Below, in pieces: positions 1 to 7,569 of a DNA stretch of 64,000 bases (positions are counted from its first letter, which is position 1; every line of letters starts with the position of its first letter). A program made the translations under genes and the position numbers. Below the pieces are notes generated by a model. It was not told the origin of the DNA, did no database searches, and saw only the letters and a program-made list of their open reading frames with translations. Source of the DNA: Clostridia bacterium (GTDB lineage: Bacteria; Bacillota; Clostridia; UMGS1883; UMGS1540); assembly GCA_017436645.1 (NCBI GenBank), contig JAFSCR010000023.1, forward strand, positions 1-64,000, in the 5' to 3' direction.

Positions 1-50
1 AGGGAGAAGTCGGTTTTGGATGGTACTTTTCCGCTTATAGTGCACAAAAA

Positions 51-84
51 AATGTAGGCATACGCCAGTATGCCTACATTTTTT
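51..84. terminator. Perfect 13-bp hairpin, bidirectional terminator
   Basis: Bases 51-63 and 68-80 form a perfect 13-bp stem around the loop gcca. A T run follows on the plus strand and an A run precedes it, so it could stop transcription from either side. It probably ends a gene lying left of the window. No gene can be supported in bases 1-50. Confidence 0.8.
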
Positions 85-165
85 ATGATTTCTCTAAGAC
101 GAAAAATTCCTCACCCAAAACTGCTTCGCACCACAAAAAACTCGATTTATAGTGCAGAACAAGGC

Positions 166-204
166 AAAAAGGCACTGAAATCCTGACGGATTCAGCGCCT
201 TTTT
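166..204. terminator. Second hairpin, terminator-like
   Basis: AAAAAGGC (166-173) pairs with GCCTTTTT (197-204), and the inner CTGAA/TTCAG and ATCC/GGAT pairs continue the stem. It is a second terminator-like element in the gene-free left edge. Bases 205-359 hold nothing I can identify. Confidence 0.65.
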
Positions 205-359
205 AACGTAGTTGTGTGCAGAAATCGTGGTTTTTGGGCGATTTATCCCTAAGAAGCACCGCCGTTAGCTCGATTTTTTTGTTCAATTTTTTCTGTAGTA
301 TGAATTGCACAAAAACTATTTTTTGCTAAAAATTTTTTTTAGAAAATTTACAAAAATTC

Positions 360-388
360 TTGACACGATATTGAATTTGTGGTATAGT
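360..388 (+). promoter_or_regulatory. Sigma-A promoter of SP1
   Basis: TTGACA (360-365) and TATAGT (383-388) are separated by 17 bp. Transcription should start near 395, which leaves a 5' leader of about 550 bases before SP1. The promoter lies outside the inverted repeat that begins at 847. Confidence 0.85.
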
Positions 389-394
389 TTAGTT

Positions 395-942
395 AATACT
401 AATATAGTAAAATATATTATTGTGTACTTTGACAAAAACAGCATATAAAATCAAGGCTTCTTTTGGTTGTTTTGCATAATTTAATGTTTTCATATGCTTT
501 CATATAGATGACGTTTGAAGGAAGCTACATATCGGTCCTGAAGGGAAAAGGGGCCGGTTCGTTTTTTGATTTTAATGAAGGATTCTTTTCTCACGGGATT
601 TTTTCTTTAAATTGAAAAACGATGTTAAACAGTTAAGCCTGTTTAAATTTAGAGGGATTTTGAAATTTTGTTCTTTTCCGATTTTCCTGAGCCGCAAGGC
701 TTGTGTGTTTATGGTGAAAACATAGGAGCATTCGTGAAAAGAACCGTATAATTCCAATTTTGGGATTGTACACCTTCGCATTTTGTCGGTATTCCTGCAA
801 AATTGCGATTTTTCCTTCCGATATTCCGAAAATGGCGTATCGGTACTGCACAAAATAACGTTTTTGTGCAATTCACGTATTGTGAAATTTGCCCCGAAGG
901 GCGTTTCAGTATTTTTAAATTTTTTAGGAGGTTTTTTAAACC
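395..942 (+). promoter_or_regulatory. Long structured 5' leader of SP1
   Basis: This gene-free stretch is the presumed untranslated leader of SP1. It holds a terminator-like hairpin (532-566), a hairpin AAACAG (627-632)/CTGTTT (639-644) followed by AGAGGGA, a hairpin TGTTT (706-710)/AAACA (718-722) with loop ATGGTGA, and a last hairpin at 884-907 (GAAAT..GCCC/GGGC..GTTTC) just before the AGGAGG ribosome site. The AGAGGGA segment, the RTGGTGA loop and the last hairpin recur in the leaders of SP3 and SP4. I do not recognise it as a named riboswitch class. The short open frame covering 783-1034 is the leader read in another frame and is not a gene. Confidence 0.6.
532..566 (+). terminator. Terminator-like hairpin inside the SP1 leader
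   Basis: CGGTCC (533-538) pairs with GGGCCG (551-556), with one G-T wobble, and is followed by TTCGTTTTTT. It lies about 140 bases after the predicted start of transcription and 370 bases before SP1, so it could act as an attenuator. No matching element is obvious in the SP3 or SP4 leaders. Confidence 0.45.
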
Positions 943-976
943 ATGAAAAAGAAATTTCTGGCAATTTTACTTGGTG
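847..976 (+). repeat. Inverted repeat, left copy (130 bp, perfect)
   Basis: By direct reading, bases 847-976 are identical to the reverse complement of 4697-4826. The repeat spans the last 96 bases of the SP1 leader, including the hairpin at 884-907 and the ribosome site, plus the first 34 bases of the SP1 coding region. Similarity stops abruptly at both ends. The copies flank SP1 and SP2 head to head. Confidence 0.95.
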
Positions 977-3096
977 CATTAATGCTCGTAAGCATGATTC
1001 CTGCTACCGGCATGGCAGCAGCTGCACCCATTAACCTTGTTCCGAATGGTGATTTTGAAGACGACTTTGTTACCACAGAAACCGGTGATGTACCGACGGC
1101 TGCTTGGACGAACATTTCTGGCACTAACGGCACAATTTCCAAGGTTGCATCTGATGGCGACATTACACCGTACAGCGGTTCTTCTTTCGTAAAGATTGAC
1201 AGAAACGCAACCGGTTACTCCGCTGGTATGACTGGGTTCTATTGGCCCATTAGTGGTCTGGAAACAGGCACGCTCTATACCTTCTCCTTTGCTTATAATC
1301 TTCCCACGGATCTGCCTGACTATTCCGGTCAGTACAACGGTCTTTATGTTAGAAGTGCATCACAAACCGGTACTGCTATGCAGAATAAACCCGGCTCTGC
1401 TTATGCTACCTTCTATAACTTAGATAGTGAAAGAGCAGCTACAGACGGCTGGCAGAAGGAAGAATTAACCTTCTACTATGATGGCACAACAGCATATCTC
1501 TTCGTTGGTGTATCCTCCCGTACCACTGCATGTGTAGCTTACATCGACGCAATTAGCATCGTAGAAGCCACCTCTGCTGCTTCTGAAATTATCCCCAATG
1601 GTGACTTTGAAATTGGTTTTTATAATGGTGTACCGTCTCCTGCATGGACAAATAAGACGGCAGAAGGTAACGGCACAATTTCCAGAGTTACCCAGGCTGG
1701 TGACATCACCGCTTACAGTGGCGAAGGCTTTATGAAGATTGATAGAACCGCTTCCGGTTATTCCTCCGGCGTAACAGGTGTTTATTGGCCTGTTTCCGGC
1801 TTAACCGTAGGTAACTATTATAAATTCTCCTTCGCTTATAATATTCCGACAGCTCTGCCTAACTACTCCAATCAGAACAACGGTCTCTATGTAAGAGCCG
1901 CTGGAGATACCGGTAACTCTATGGCTAACTACCCCGCTGCCAGTTATGCAAGATTCTATAACATGGCTGCAGAAAGAGATGTGACAGATGGCTGGGCAAC
2001 AGATGAAGTTGTTTTTAAGTATGATGGCAGAACCGCCTATATCTTCATGGGCTTATCTTCTCGTGTAACAGCATGCGTAGCTTATCTGGATGCTTTCAAA
2101 CTGGAACCGGTTGCTTTTGAAGATGTTCCGGCACAGAGCATTCTGCCTTCTGACCTTGACGGAACCTTTACAGATGCAGAAGGTGTCTACGGCGGTACTG
2201 ACGGTAAGTACTTCTTCAACTCCAGAGCAGTAGTTGGCACAAACTACGACATCGTTGCGGATCCCACCAATGCTTCTAACAACGTTGTAAAGATTTACGG
2301 CTTTGACCATGCAAGAGAACAGTTCTTCTTCCCCAATCGCGTAACTGACGGTCAAAATGCCGCAGGCGATACGGTAAAAATTGCCTTCAGAATGTACGTG
2401 GAAGTAGACGCTTCTAAAGTAGAAGACTTTTCCAATGTAATACTTTTAAAATACGCTTCTGATAATATGGATAACACAAACAAGTACAGCAGAAGCGGGT
2501 GGGCATTCAATTCGACTAACGTAAACCGGTGGGTAGATGTTGTGATTTATGCACAGGCATATCGTCTTGCATCTGATAAATTGGCCTTAGACCCCTGGAC
2601 TGCTACAGATGATACAATTAAAGAAAATATTTACATTGACGATGTAGTTATGGAGACAGTTGTTGCAGGTGAAATTGCAAACTTCAATGCCGATGCACGA
2701 GTTGCAATCAACACAGAAAACACTGACTCAACCAGAACTTGGTTAGTAGGTTACATTGGTGAAAAGAATGCAACGCTGACCAAAACTTCTAAGTTTATGC
2801 CGGTAGTTCGTTTTGCATCTGATACTACTTCGGCAAATGGGATTGCCTATGCAATTGCTGCAGTTTATAAGGTTGATAATGGCGTTCGCACCCTGGTTGA
2901 TGTAAAGATTGAAGATCTCAAGAATGTTGCGCCGGCAGACGCTGCAGGTGTTACTGATTTAGGATTTACATCCCCTGATTTTTATATCGACCTCGGCGCA
3001 AAAGACCTTGCTGACGGCACTTACGAAGCAAAGTGCTTTGTTTGGAACGTTTTAGGCTTAGCTCCGGTTTATGAGGCAACCTATACTTTAAACTAA
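943..3096 (+). CDS. SP1: secreted protein with duplicated carbohydrate-binding-like module
   Basis: The 717-residue product starts with a signal peptide (residues 1-26, ending near GMAAAA), so it should be exported. Residues 30-209 and 215-391 are a clear tandem duplication. Each copy opens with a PNGDFE motif and closes with a Y[IL]DA strand, as in beta-sandwich carbohydrate-binding modules of the CBM4/9/22 type. A third, weaker beta-rich module covers about 400-570. The last 143 residues (about 575-717) are the C-terminal module shared by SP1-SP8. There is no catalytic domain, sortase motif or transmembrane tail. AGGAGG lies just upstream of the ATG. The gene has its own promoter (360-388), long leader and terminator. 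Ligand binding is inferred from fold-like motifs and no ligand can be named. Confidence 0.8.
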   Translation: MKKKFLAILLGALMLVSMIPATGMAAAAPINLVPNGDFEDDFVTTETGDVPTAAWTNISGTNGTISKVASDGDITPYSGSSFVKIDRNATGYSAGMTGFYWPISGLETGTLYTFSFAYNLPTDLPDYSGQYNGLYVRSASQTGTAMQNKPGSAYATFYNLDSERAATDGWQKEELTFYYDGTTAYLFVGVSSRTTACVAYIDAISIVEATSAASEIIPNGDFEIGFYNGVPSPAWTNKTAEGNGTISRVTQAGDITAYSGEGFMKIDRTASGYSSGVTGVYWPVSGLTVGNYYKFSFAYNIPTALPNYSNQNNGLYVRAAGDTGNSMANYPAASYARFYNMAAERDVTDGWATDEVVFKYDGRTAYIFMGLSSRVTACVAYLDAFKLEPVAFEDVPAQSILPSDLDGTFTDAEGVYGGTDGKYFFNSRAVVGTNYDIVADPTNASNNVVKIYGFDHAREQFFFPNRVTDGQNAAGDTVKIAFRMYVEVDASKVEDFSNVILLKYASDNMDNTNKYSRSGWAFNSTNVNRWVDVVIYAQAYRLASDKLALDPWTATDDTIKENIYIDDVVMETVVAGEIANFNADARVAINTENTDSTRTWLVGYIGEKNATLTKTSKFMPVVRFASDTTSANGIAYAIAAVYKVDNGVRTLVDVKIEDLKNVAPADAAGVTDLGFTSPDFYIDLGAKDLADGTYEAKCFVWNVLGLAPVYEATYTLN

Positions 3097-3130
3097 TATA
3101 ATTCATTTCTTACAAGTTTAAAAAAATTAA

Positions 3131-3158
3131 AAAGCCGCACCCAATTGGGTGCGGCTTT
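3131..3158. terminator. Bidirectional terminator shared by SP1 and SP2
   Basis: This is a 28-base perfect palindrome with a core of GCCGCACCC/GGGTGCGGC, flanked by A and T runs. It lies between the convergent SP1 and SP2 genes and can serve both. Confidence 0.9.
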
Positions 3159-3170
3159 CAAAATAACTTT

Positions 3171-4730
3171 TTATTCAGCTACTGTAAAATTAAAAGTGCG
3201 GCTGGAGAGAGCGTTCAGATTCGTGTTCCACACATAATATACAACTTCATAGTTGCCGGCTTCCAAATTCGTATACGTGGAAAGATCAAAAGCTAAATCA
3301 TCAGTATAGAATATCCCAACCGACGGTAAAGTCCAGCTACTTTTAACGTTGATAAGATCACCAACAGTGGATGACTTTGCCTTAATATCCACTAATGTAG
3401 AAACCCCTTCTTCTACCTTGCTTAATGTTGCAAAAATATATGCAGAACCACCGACTTCATCAGGGTCAAAAACTACAACGGGTTTCACAACAGATGTGTT
3501 TGTGTAAGAAGAAGGTGTTGTACCCTTTGTGATTAAATAGCCGGCATAATTTCTTAAATTCGTCGCGGAAGCATCAACATGCATTCCGCTAATGTAAGAT
3601 TCTTCATTGAAAACTTCAAGCTTAAGATCATCAACATAGTATATGCAATTGATGTATTCCATATATGCAGCGAGATTGCCCGAATCTACACAGTTAAAAT
3701 ATAATTCGTATTCAGTCCATGTATTATAGCTCGGACTTGCAATGGATTGTCCTGAGAAGATACTACCTTCCTTCGTAATCCTAATACGGAATGACTTACC
3801 TTCTGTGAAAGATTCATTTCCTTCACTGGGAACATACATTTTGAAGGAAAGCTTAAGCAATTTATTCACACCAAGTCTAGGCGAGAAGGAAGGAATAAAC
3901 TTTACAGTATCAGTACTGGTACCGGAGCTTTTCAAGACATAGTTTCCACTTTCAGCAGGGAATTCAACGCGTTCAACATTATGTGTTGATTTATACTTGA
4001 AAACAGATACATCTGTTGAAGCACTCTGGAAATCGTAATAGAAAAGAGCGGATACTGCAGGGATTACCGCAGAATCAGAAGTAGCCTGAGAGCAAACAAG
4101 GTTTGCTTTATTTGTCGAGCCACCTTTATAATAGTCGTACGACGCAGAAGGAACTACAAAATGATCGTCATAGGTACTTGAACCTACTCTAACTGTAATT
4201 TCTTCAAATGGGCTTTCAAAATCAGGGTTCGGCAACAAATTGATCTCATCGCTGACTTTATAGAGCTTAACATTATCAACATAAACAATACCGGTGCCGC
4301 CACTCTTCGAAATTCCGAACTTAAAAAGCGGAGAAGTTCCTTGTTCAGTTGCTGTAAGTTCTCTGCCTGTAAACGTTAATTCCCTCGTAACCCAACCTGT
4401 TGTATTCCCGGATACAGAAGTAGAGGATCCACTAATATATGTACTTTCGTAACTTGCGCCTTTCGCAAAACCAAAAAAGAAACCAGCGGCGCTCCCTTTT
4501 TCAATGCGATAGTCAAAAGACGCCTTGTATTCAACGCCGACTTCAGGGACAAACGGAAAAGTCAACATAGCTTCTTTGCCGTCCTTCAGAGTTTTTTCCA
4601 TCTTTAAAAAATGATTGCCACCATTTGAACTAGGGGTGACCGTAACGGTTTTGTCCGCCATAATGCCCATAGGCAACACGGACATAATGAGAAGTACACC
4701 AAGTAAAATTGCCAGAAATTTCTTTTTCAT
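3171..4730 (-). CDS. SP2: secreted binding-like protein, possible silent cassette
   Basis: The 519-residue product has a signal peptide whose first codons match SP1 exactly at the DNA level, because the inverted repeat covers 4697-4730. The rest is unlike SP1. Residues about 27-165 resemble the N-terminal module of SP4 (a conserved [AV]LTP start and a YVDNVKLY end). A region opening with NLLPNPDFE follows, then another beta-rich module ending YYVDDLKLEV. Residues about 379-519 are the shared C-terminal module. It converges on SP1 and shares its terminator. Unlike the other seven SP genes, I find no convincing promoter upstream on the minus strand (4827-5040), and the RTGGTGA-loop part of the leader is absent. 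It may be silent in this orientation. Function unknown; binding is inferred. Confidence 0.75.
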   Translation of the reverse strand: MKKKFLAILLGVLLIMSVLPMGIMADKTVTVTPSSNGGNHFLKMEKTLKDGKEAMLTFPFVPEVGVEYKASFDYRIEKGSAAGFFFGFAKGASYESTYISGSSTSVSGNTTGWVTRELTFTGRELTATEQGTSPLFKFGISKSGGTGIVYVDNVKLYKVSDEINLLPNPDFESPFEEITVRVGSSTYDDHFVVPSASYDYYKGGSTNKANLVCSQATSDSAVIPAVSALFYYDFQSASTDVSVFKYKSTHNVERVEFPAESGNYVLKSSGTSTDTVKFIPSFSPRLGVNKLLKLSFKMYVPSEGNESFTEGKSFRIRITKEGSIFSGQSIASPSYNTWTEYELYFNCVDSGNLAAYMEYINCIYYVDDLKLEVFNEESYISGMHVDASATNLRNYAGYLITKGTTPSSYTNTSVVKPVVVFDPDEVGGSAYIFATLSKVEEGVSTLVDIKAKSSTVGDLINVKSSWTLPSVGIFYTDDLAFDLSTYTNLEAGNYEVVYYVWNTNLNALSSRTFNFTVAE

Positions 4731-4826
4731 GGTTTAAAAAACCTCCTAAAAAATTTAAAAATACTGAAACGCCCTTCGGGGCAAATTTCACAATACGTGA
4801 ATTGCACAAAAACGTTATTTTGTGCA
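4697..4826 (-). repeat. Inverted repeat, right copy (130 bp, perfect)
   Basis: This is the reverse-complement partner of 847-976. It carries the pre-ribosome-site hairpin (4766-4789), the AGGAGG site and the start of SP2. Upstream of 4826 the sequence has no similarity to the SP1 leader. Confidence 0.95.
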
Positions 4827-4957
4827 CTGTTTTTTAGAAGGCACTACAAGGGAAAGAGAAGAGTGTGAACTTTTTTATGTTGAAAAAATTTTTTAGTGCC
4901 GAAATTTCGGACAATTTCAAAGTTTTAAAATTTTTTTCATAAAAAACTATAAAAAAT

Positions 4958-4986
4958 TTGACAGATATCAAAAATTTTGCTATAAT
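4958..4986 (+). promoter_or_regulatory. Sigma-A promoter of SP3
   Basis: TTGACA (4958-4963) and TATAAT (4981-4986) have a 17-bp spacer with an extended TGC before the -10. Start is expected near 4993, giving a leader of about 330 bases. The rest of 4827-4957 holds nothing recognised. Confidence 0.9.
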
Positions 4987-5084
4987 TAATTTGTTAGAAA
5001 TTTTGAGTTTTCTGTTTTATTTTTTGCAAATTTAAAGCAAAATGAACAAAAGACAGTGGGCGAAAAAAGTTTTAACATTACATT

Positions 5085-5299
5085 TTCGGGACAGGCTGAT
5101 GTTTTTTCTGCCTTTCGGGGCGGATACATAAGATACGGCATGATGAGATGCCTGTTTAAAAAAGAGGGAAATAAAACATTTTACCTGTCTGAAAACGTGT
5201 TTATGGTGAAAACACGGATGGATATAAAATGTTTGTGTGTTTAATCAAACAAAATGCTTCGTCCCGAATTTCTTTGTGAAACTTGCCTTTTGGCGTTTC
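5085..5299 (+). promoter_or_regulatory. Structured leader RNA of SP3
   Basis: An 8-bp closing stem, TTCGGGAC (5085-5092)/GTCCCGAA (5261-5268), encloses ACAGGC (5091-5096)/GCCTGT (5150-5155), an AGAGGGA segment, and the hairpin CGTGTTT (5196-5202)/AAACACG (5210-5216) with loop ATGGTGA. The closing stem and the ACAGGC pairing compete for the AC at 5091-5092. A separate hairpin, GAAAC..GCC tttt GGC GTTTC (5278-5299), sits just upstream of the ribosome site. The same parts recur before SP4. No known riboswitch family was recognised. Confidence 0.65.
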
Positions 5300-5348
5300 A
5301 ATATAATTTAGGAGGTCTAAATTTATGAAAAAGAAAATTTTGGCAATT
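5272..5348 (+). repeat. Direct repeat, copy 1 (SP3 start)
   Basis: Bases 5272-5348 match 7493-7569 at 75 of 77 positions. The repeat covers the last leader hairpin, the ribosome site and the first eight codons. Recombination with copy 2 would fuse the SP3 leader and start to the SP4 body. Confidence 0.9.
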
Positions 5349-7055
5349 ATGATTTGTGCTCTGCTTCTTGCATGCATGATTCCTGCAGGCGCTATGGCAG
5401 AGGCAGTAACAAACATTCTCCCCAACGGGGATTTTGAAGTCGGATTTTCCGGCGCACCCGATGAAGGCTGGGTAACCGTTCTGCATAGCTCCGTTGCTGG
5501 TACATTAGGGGATGCTTCTTCCGTAACTTCTGCTACTTTTGGTGAAGAAACTATTTTGCCGGTTGAAGGTTCCACAAAGTTTTTGCAGATTAACAGACAT
5601 AATGGAGATGGTGGAGATCTTTCCAATCTTGAAAACCGCTCCACCGGTATGTACATTGTTTTAGATGACACAAAGCTGACAGCCGGTAAATTTTATAGAT
5701 TTGAATTCTATTTAAACATTCCCGAAGGTGCACTCAGCGATGGCGTTCATGCAAACTTCTTCTTCCAGAATGGTAGCGGAAGCCATGTTGGTGCTTGGAG
5801 AACCCATAACTGGTACGTTCCCTCCGGCGTTTCTTACAGAAATATGACGGCTGCAACAAACGGCTGGGAAAAGAAAGGCTTTACTTTTATGTGGGACGGC
5901 AATGCAACACAGCTTACTGTTGCTCTCTACGGCGCAGGTGCTGCAGGCACAATGTTTGTTGATGAATTAAAAATTTACGAAACAAATCCCCCTGCATTAC
6001 AGGAACTGATGGGTGAAAACTTTGAAGGCACTGCGATTGCTTCAACAATTAACTCCGCTTCTTCTTTTAAAGTAAGAGAAAATCGTGGCACACTGTCTAT
6101 CGAAACTGACCCCGCCGGTGGCACAAATAAAGTTATGAAGGTTGCTGCTGCAAACAAAGAATGTTTCGCACCCATTGGTATGGCAGGTCAAAGTAACCAT
6201 AAATCCTATTCTATCTTTTCTGTAACGGACACATTAAAGCTTTCCTTTAAGATTTATGTTCCTGCACAGACTGCAAAAGCAGAAGAATCCAATAATAGTT
6301 ATACGGTTGATTATGCAATCGGTGGAGAAACAGGCAATGGATTTGCTTTAGAACTGAACTACATCAACAAACCGGCTGACTCTACAAAATCTGCTTCCAC
6401 TTCCGGTCGTGCAAGACCTACTCTTGAATTTGACAAATCTTATGTAGGCAAATGGATTAATGTTGAAGCATATCTTTTGGGCTTCCAGAAGGAAAATCCG
6501 ACTCTTGCAATGATAACTTATGCACTTACAGAAGAGGGCGCACTAGGCGCTGGTGCAAAATTCAATTTCTACATTGATGATATTAAGCTTGAAAAAATCA
6601 ATGGCGGCGGTCATGTAAGTAACCTCAACGTTGATAAAATCTCCCGTACAGGTCGTGCTGTTTCCGCCACTGTAGATGCAAACTGGGCTGTAATGGCTAC
6701 AGGCACATATCCCGAAAGCTTTACAAAAACACAGACTGTAAGCCCCATTCTTGCTTATGCACCCGCATCTCTTTCCGATAAGGGTCTTGCAATGGCAATG
6801 GTTTATAAAGTAGAAGGCGATACACAGACTCTCGTTGATATTAAATTTGAAATCCTTGGTCGTGTAGCACTCGCAGACTTTAGCGGCTTTAGCTCTGCCG
6901 CTGCAGGTGTTGCTTCCAGTGCCCTTGATATTGACCTTTCCACGGAAACCTTTGAAGCAGGTTCCACCTATAAGGTTGAATATGCGCTTTGGAATATGGC
7001 AGGTCTCGCGCCTGTTGCAGAATCTGTAATCTTCAATGTTGTTGATGCTGCATAA
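5325..7055 (+). CDS. SP3: secreted carbohydrate-binding-like protein
   Basis: The 576-residue product has a signal peptide ending near GAMAEA (about residue 26). Residues about 30-220 form a binding-like module opening NILPNGDFE and closing FVDELKIYE. This module is closely related to residues 895-1086 of SP5. Residues about 225-425 form a second beta-rich module (IDDIKLEKI near its end). Residues about 430-576 are the shared C-terminal module, with a KGLAMAMVYK motif and a closing WNMAGLAP. There is no catalytic domain. The gene has its own promoter, structured leader and terminator. Binding to a glycan is an inference. Confidence 0.8.
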   Translation: MKKKILAIMICALLLACMIPAGAMAEAVTNILPNGDFEVGFSGAPDEGWVTVLHSSVAGTLGDASSVTSATFGEETILPVEGSTKFLQINRHNGDGGDLSNLENRSTGMYIVLDDTKLTAGKFYRFEFYLNIPEGALSDGVHANFFFQNGSGSHVGAWRTHNWYVPSGVSYRNMTAATNGWEKKGFTFMWDGNATQLTVALYGAGAAGTMFVDELKIYETNPPALQELMGENFEGTAIASTINSASSFKVRENRGTLSIETDPAGGTNKVMKVAAANKECFAPIGMAGQSNHKSYSIFSVTDTLKLSFKIYVPAQTAKAEESNNSYTVDYAIGGETGNGFALELNYINKPADSTKSASTSGRARPTLEFDKSYVGKWINVEAYLLGFQKENPTLAMITYALTEEGALGAGAKFNFYIDDIKLEKINGGGHVSNLNVDKISRTGRAVSATVDANWAVMATGTYPESFTKTQTVSPILAYAPASLSDKGLAMAMVYKVEGDTQTLVDIKFEILGRVALADFSGFSSAAAGVASSALDIDLSTETFEAGSTYKVEYALWNMAGLAPVAESVIFNVVDAA

Positions 7056-7066
7056 TTAAAGTTTTT

Positions 7067-7094
7067 AAAACGCACCCTTCGGGGTGCGTTTTTT
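7067..7094 (+). terminator. Terminator of SP3
   Basis: AAAACGCACCC and GGGTGCGTTTTTT pair around a TTCG loop. The following bases 7095-7252 hold no feature I can support. Confidence 0.9.
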
Positions 7095-7252
7095 GCATAA
7101 TGAAACCCGTGCGATAGTCGCTGGACCATAAGAACTTAAGTGATAAAAATGAATCTTCATGACATAGGGCATTCAATAAGCGGATATATGGAATGTAATT
7201 ATCCAATGAAATTGACCACAAGCTTACTGATATATAAATAATGAAAATAAAT

Positions 7253-7281
7253 TTGACATTCGTGTGTAATTTTGCTATAAT
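7253..7281 (+). promoter_or_regulatory. Sigma-A promoter of SP4
   Basis: TTGACA (7253-7258) and TATAAT (7276-7281) have a 17-bp spacer and an extended TGC before the -10. Confidence 0.9.
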
Positions 7282-7339
7282 AATTATATTACAAATCGTG
7301 ATGGCGTTTTTCCGCCTTTTACTGAATTTGTAATATACT

Positions 7340-7520
7340 TTCGGGACAGGCTGTTCGCACTTGGCATACATATTGATTTTTGAGATGCCTGTTTAAAAAA
7401 GAGGGAAATGAAACGGTTTTTGTTTTGTAGCCTATGGCACGTGTTGTGGTGAAACACGTAAAATGAACCAGAAAAGGTTTGTCCCGAATCCCCTTTGTGA
7501 AACTTGCCTTTTGGCGTTTC
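7340..7520 (+). promoter_or_regulatory. Structured leader RNA of SP4
   Basis: A 9-bp closing stem, TTCGGGACA (7340-7348)/TGTCCCGAA (7480-7488), encloses ACAGGC (7346-7351)/GCCTGT (7387-7392), then AGAGGGAAATGAAAC, then ACGTGTT (7439-7445)/AACACGT (7453-7459) with loop GTGGTGA. The pre-ribosome-site hairpin is at 7499-7520. The sequence between the conserved parts differs strongly from the SP3 leader, which suggests selection on the RNA structure. Confidence 0.65.
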
Positions 7521-7569
7521 AATATAATTTAGGAGGTCTAAATCCATGAAAAAGAAAATTTTGGCAATT
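7493..7569 (+). repeat. Direct repeat, copy 2 (SP4 start)
   Basis: This copy matches 5272-5348 at 75 of 77 positions; the two differences lie just before the ATG. Confidence 0.9.

Noticed and set aside
2-40. Short frame ending at a stop codon at 38-40 as the 3' end of an upstream gene
   Set aside because: Only 12 codons are visible and none form a recognisable ending.
484-507. Seven-codon open frame in the SP1 leader as a possible leader peptide
   Set aside because: There is no ribosome site before it and no codon bias pointing to attenuation control.
783-1034. Open frame across the SP1 leader, also seen in similar form at 4630-4827 on the minus strand
   Set aside because: It is the inverted repeat and signal-peptide region read in another frame; it lacks a ribosome site and overlaps the strong SP1 and SP2 starts.
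4827-5040. Minus-strand TTGATA...TATAGT as an SP2 promoter
   Set aside because: The spacer is only 14 bp; no other pairing of boxes with 16-18 bp spacing was convincing.
5085-5268. Known riboswitch (cyclic-di-GMP, cyclic-di-AMP, SAM, cobalamin, T-box) in the SP leaders
   Set aside because: The conserved segments of those classes are not present; only a database search could exclude a rarer class.
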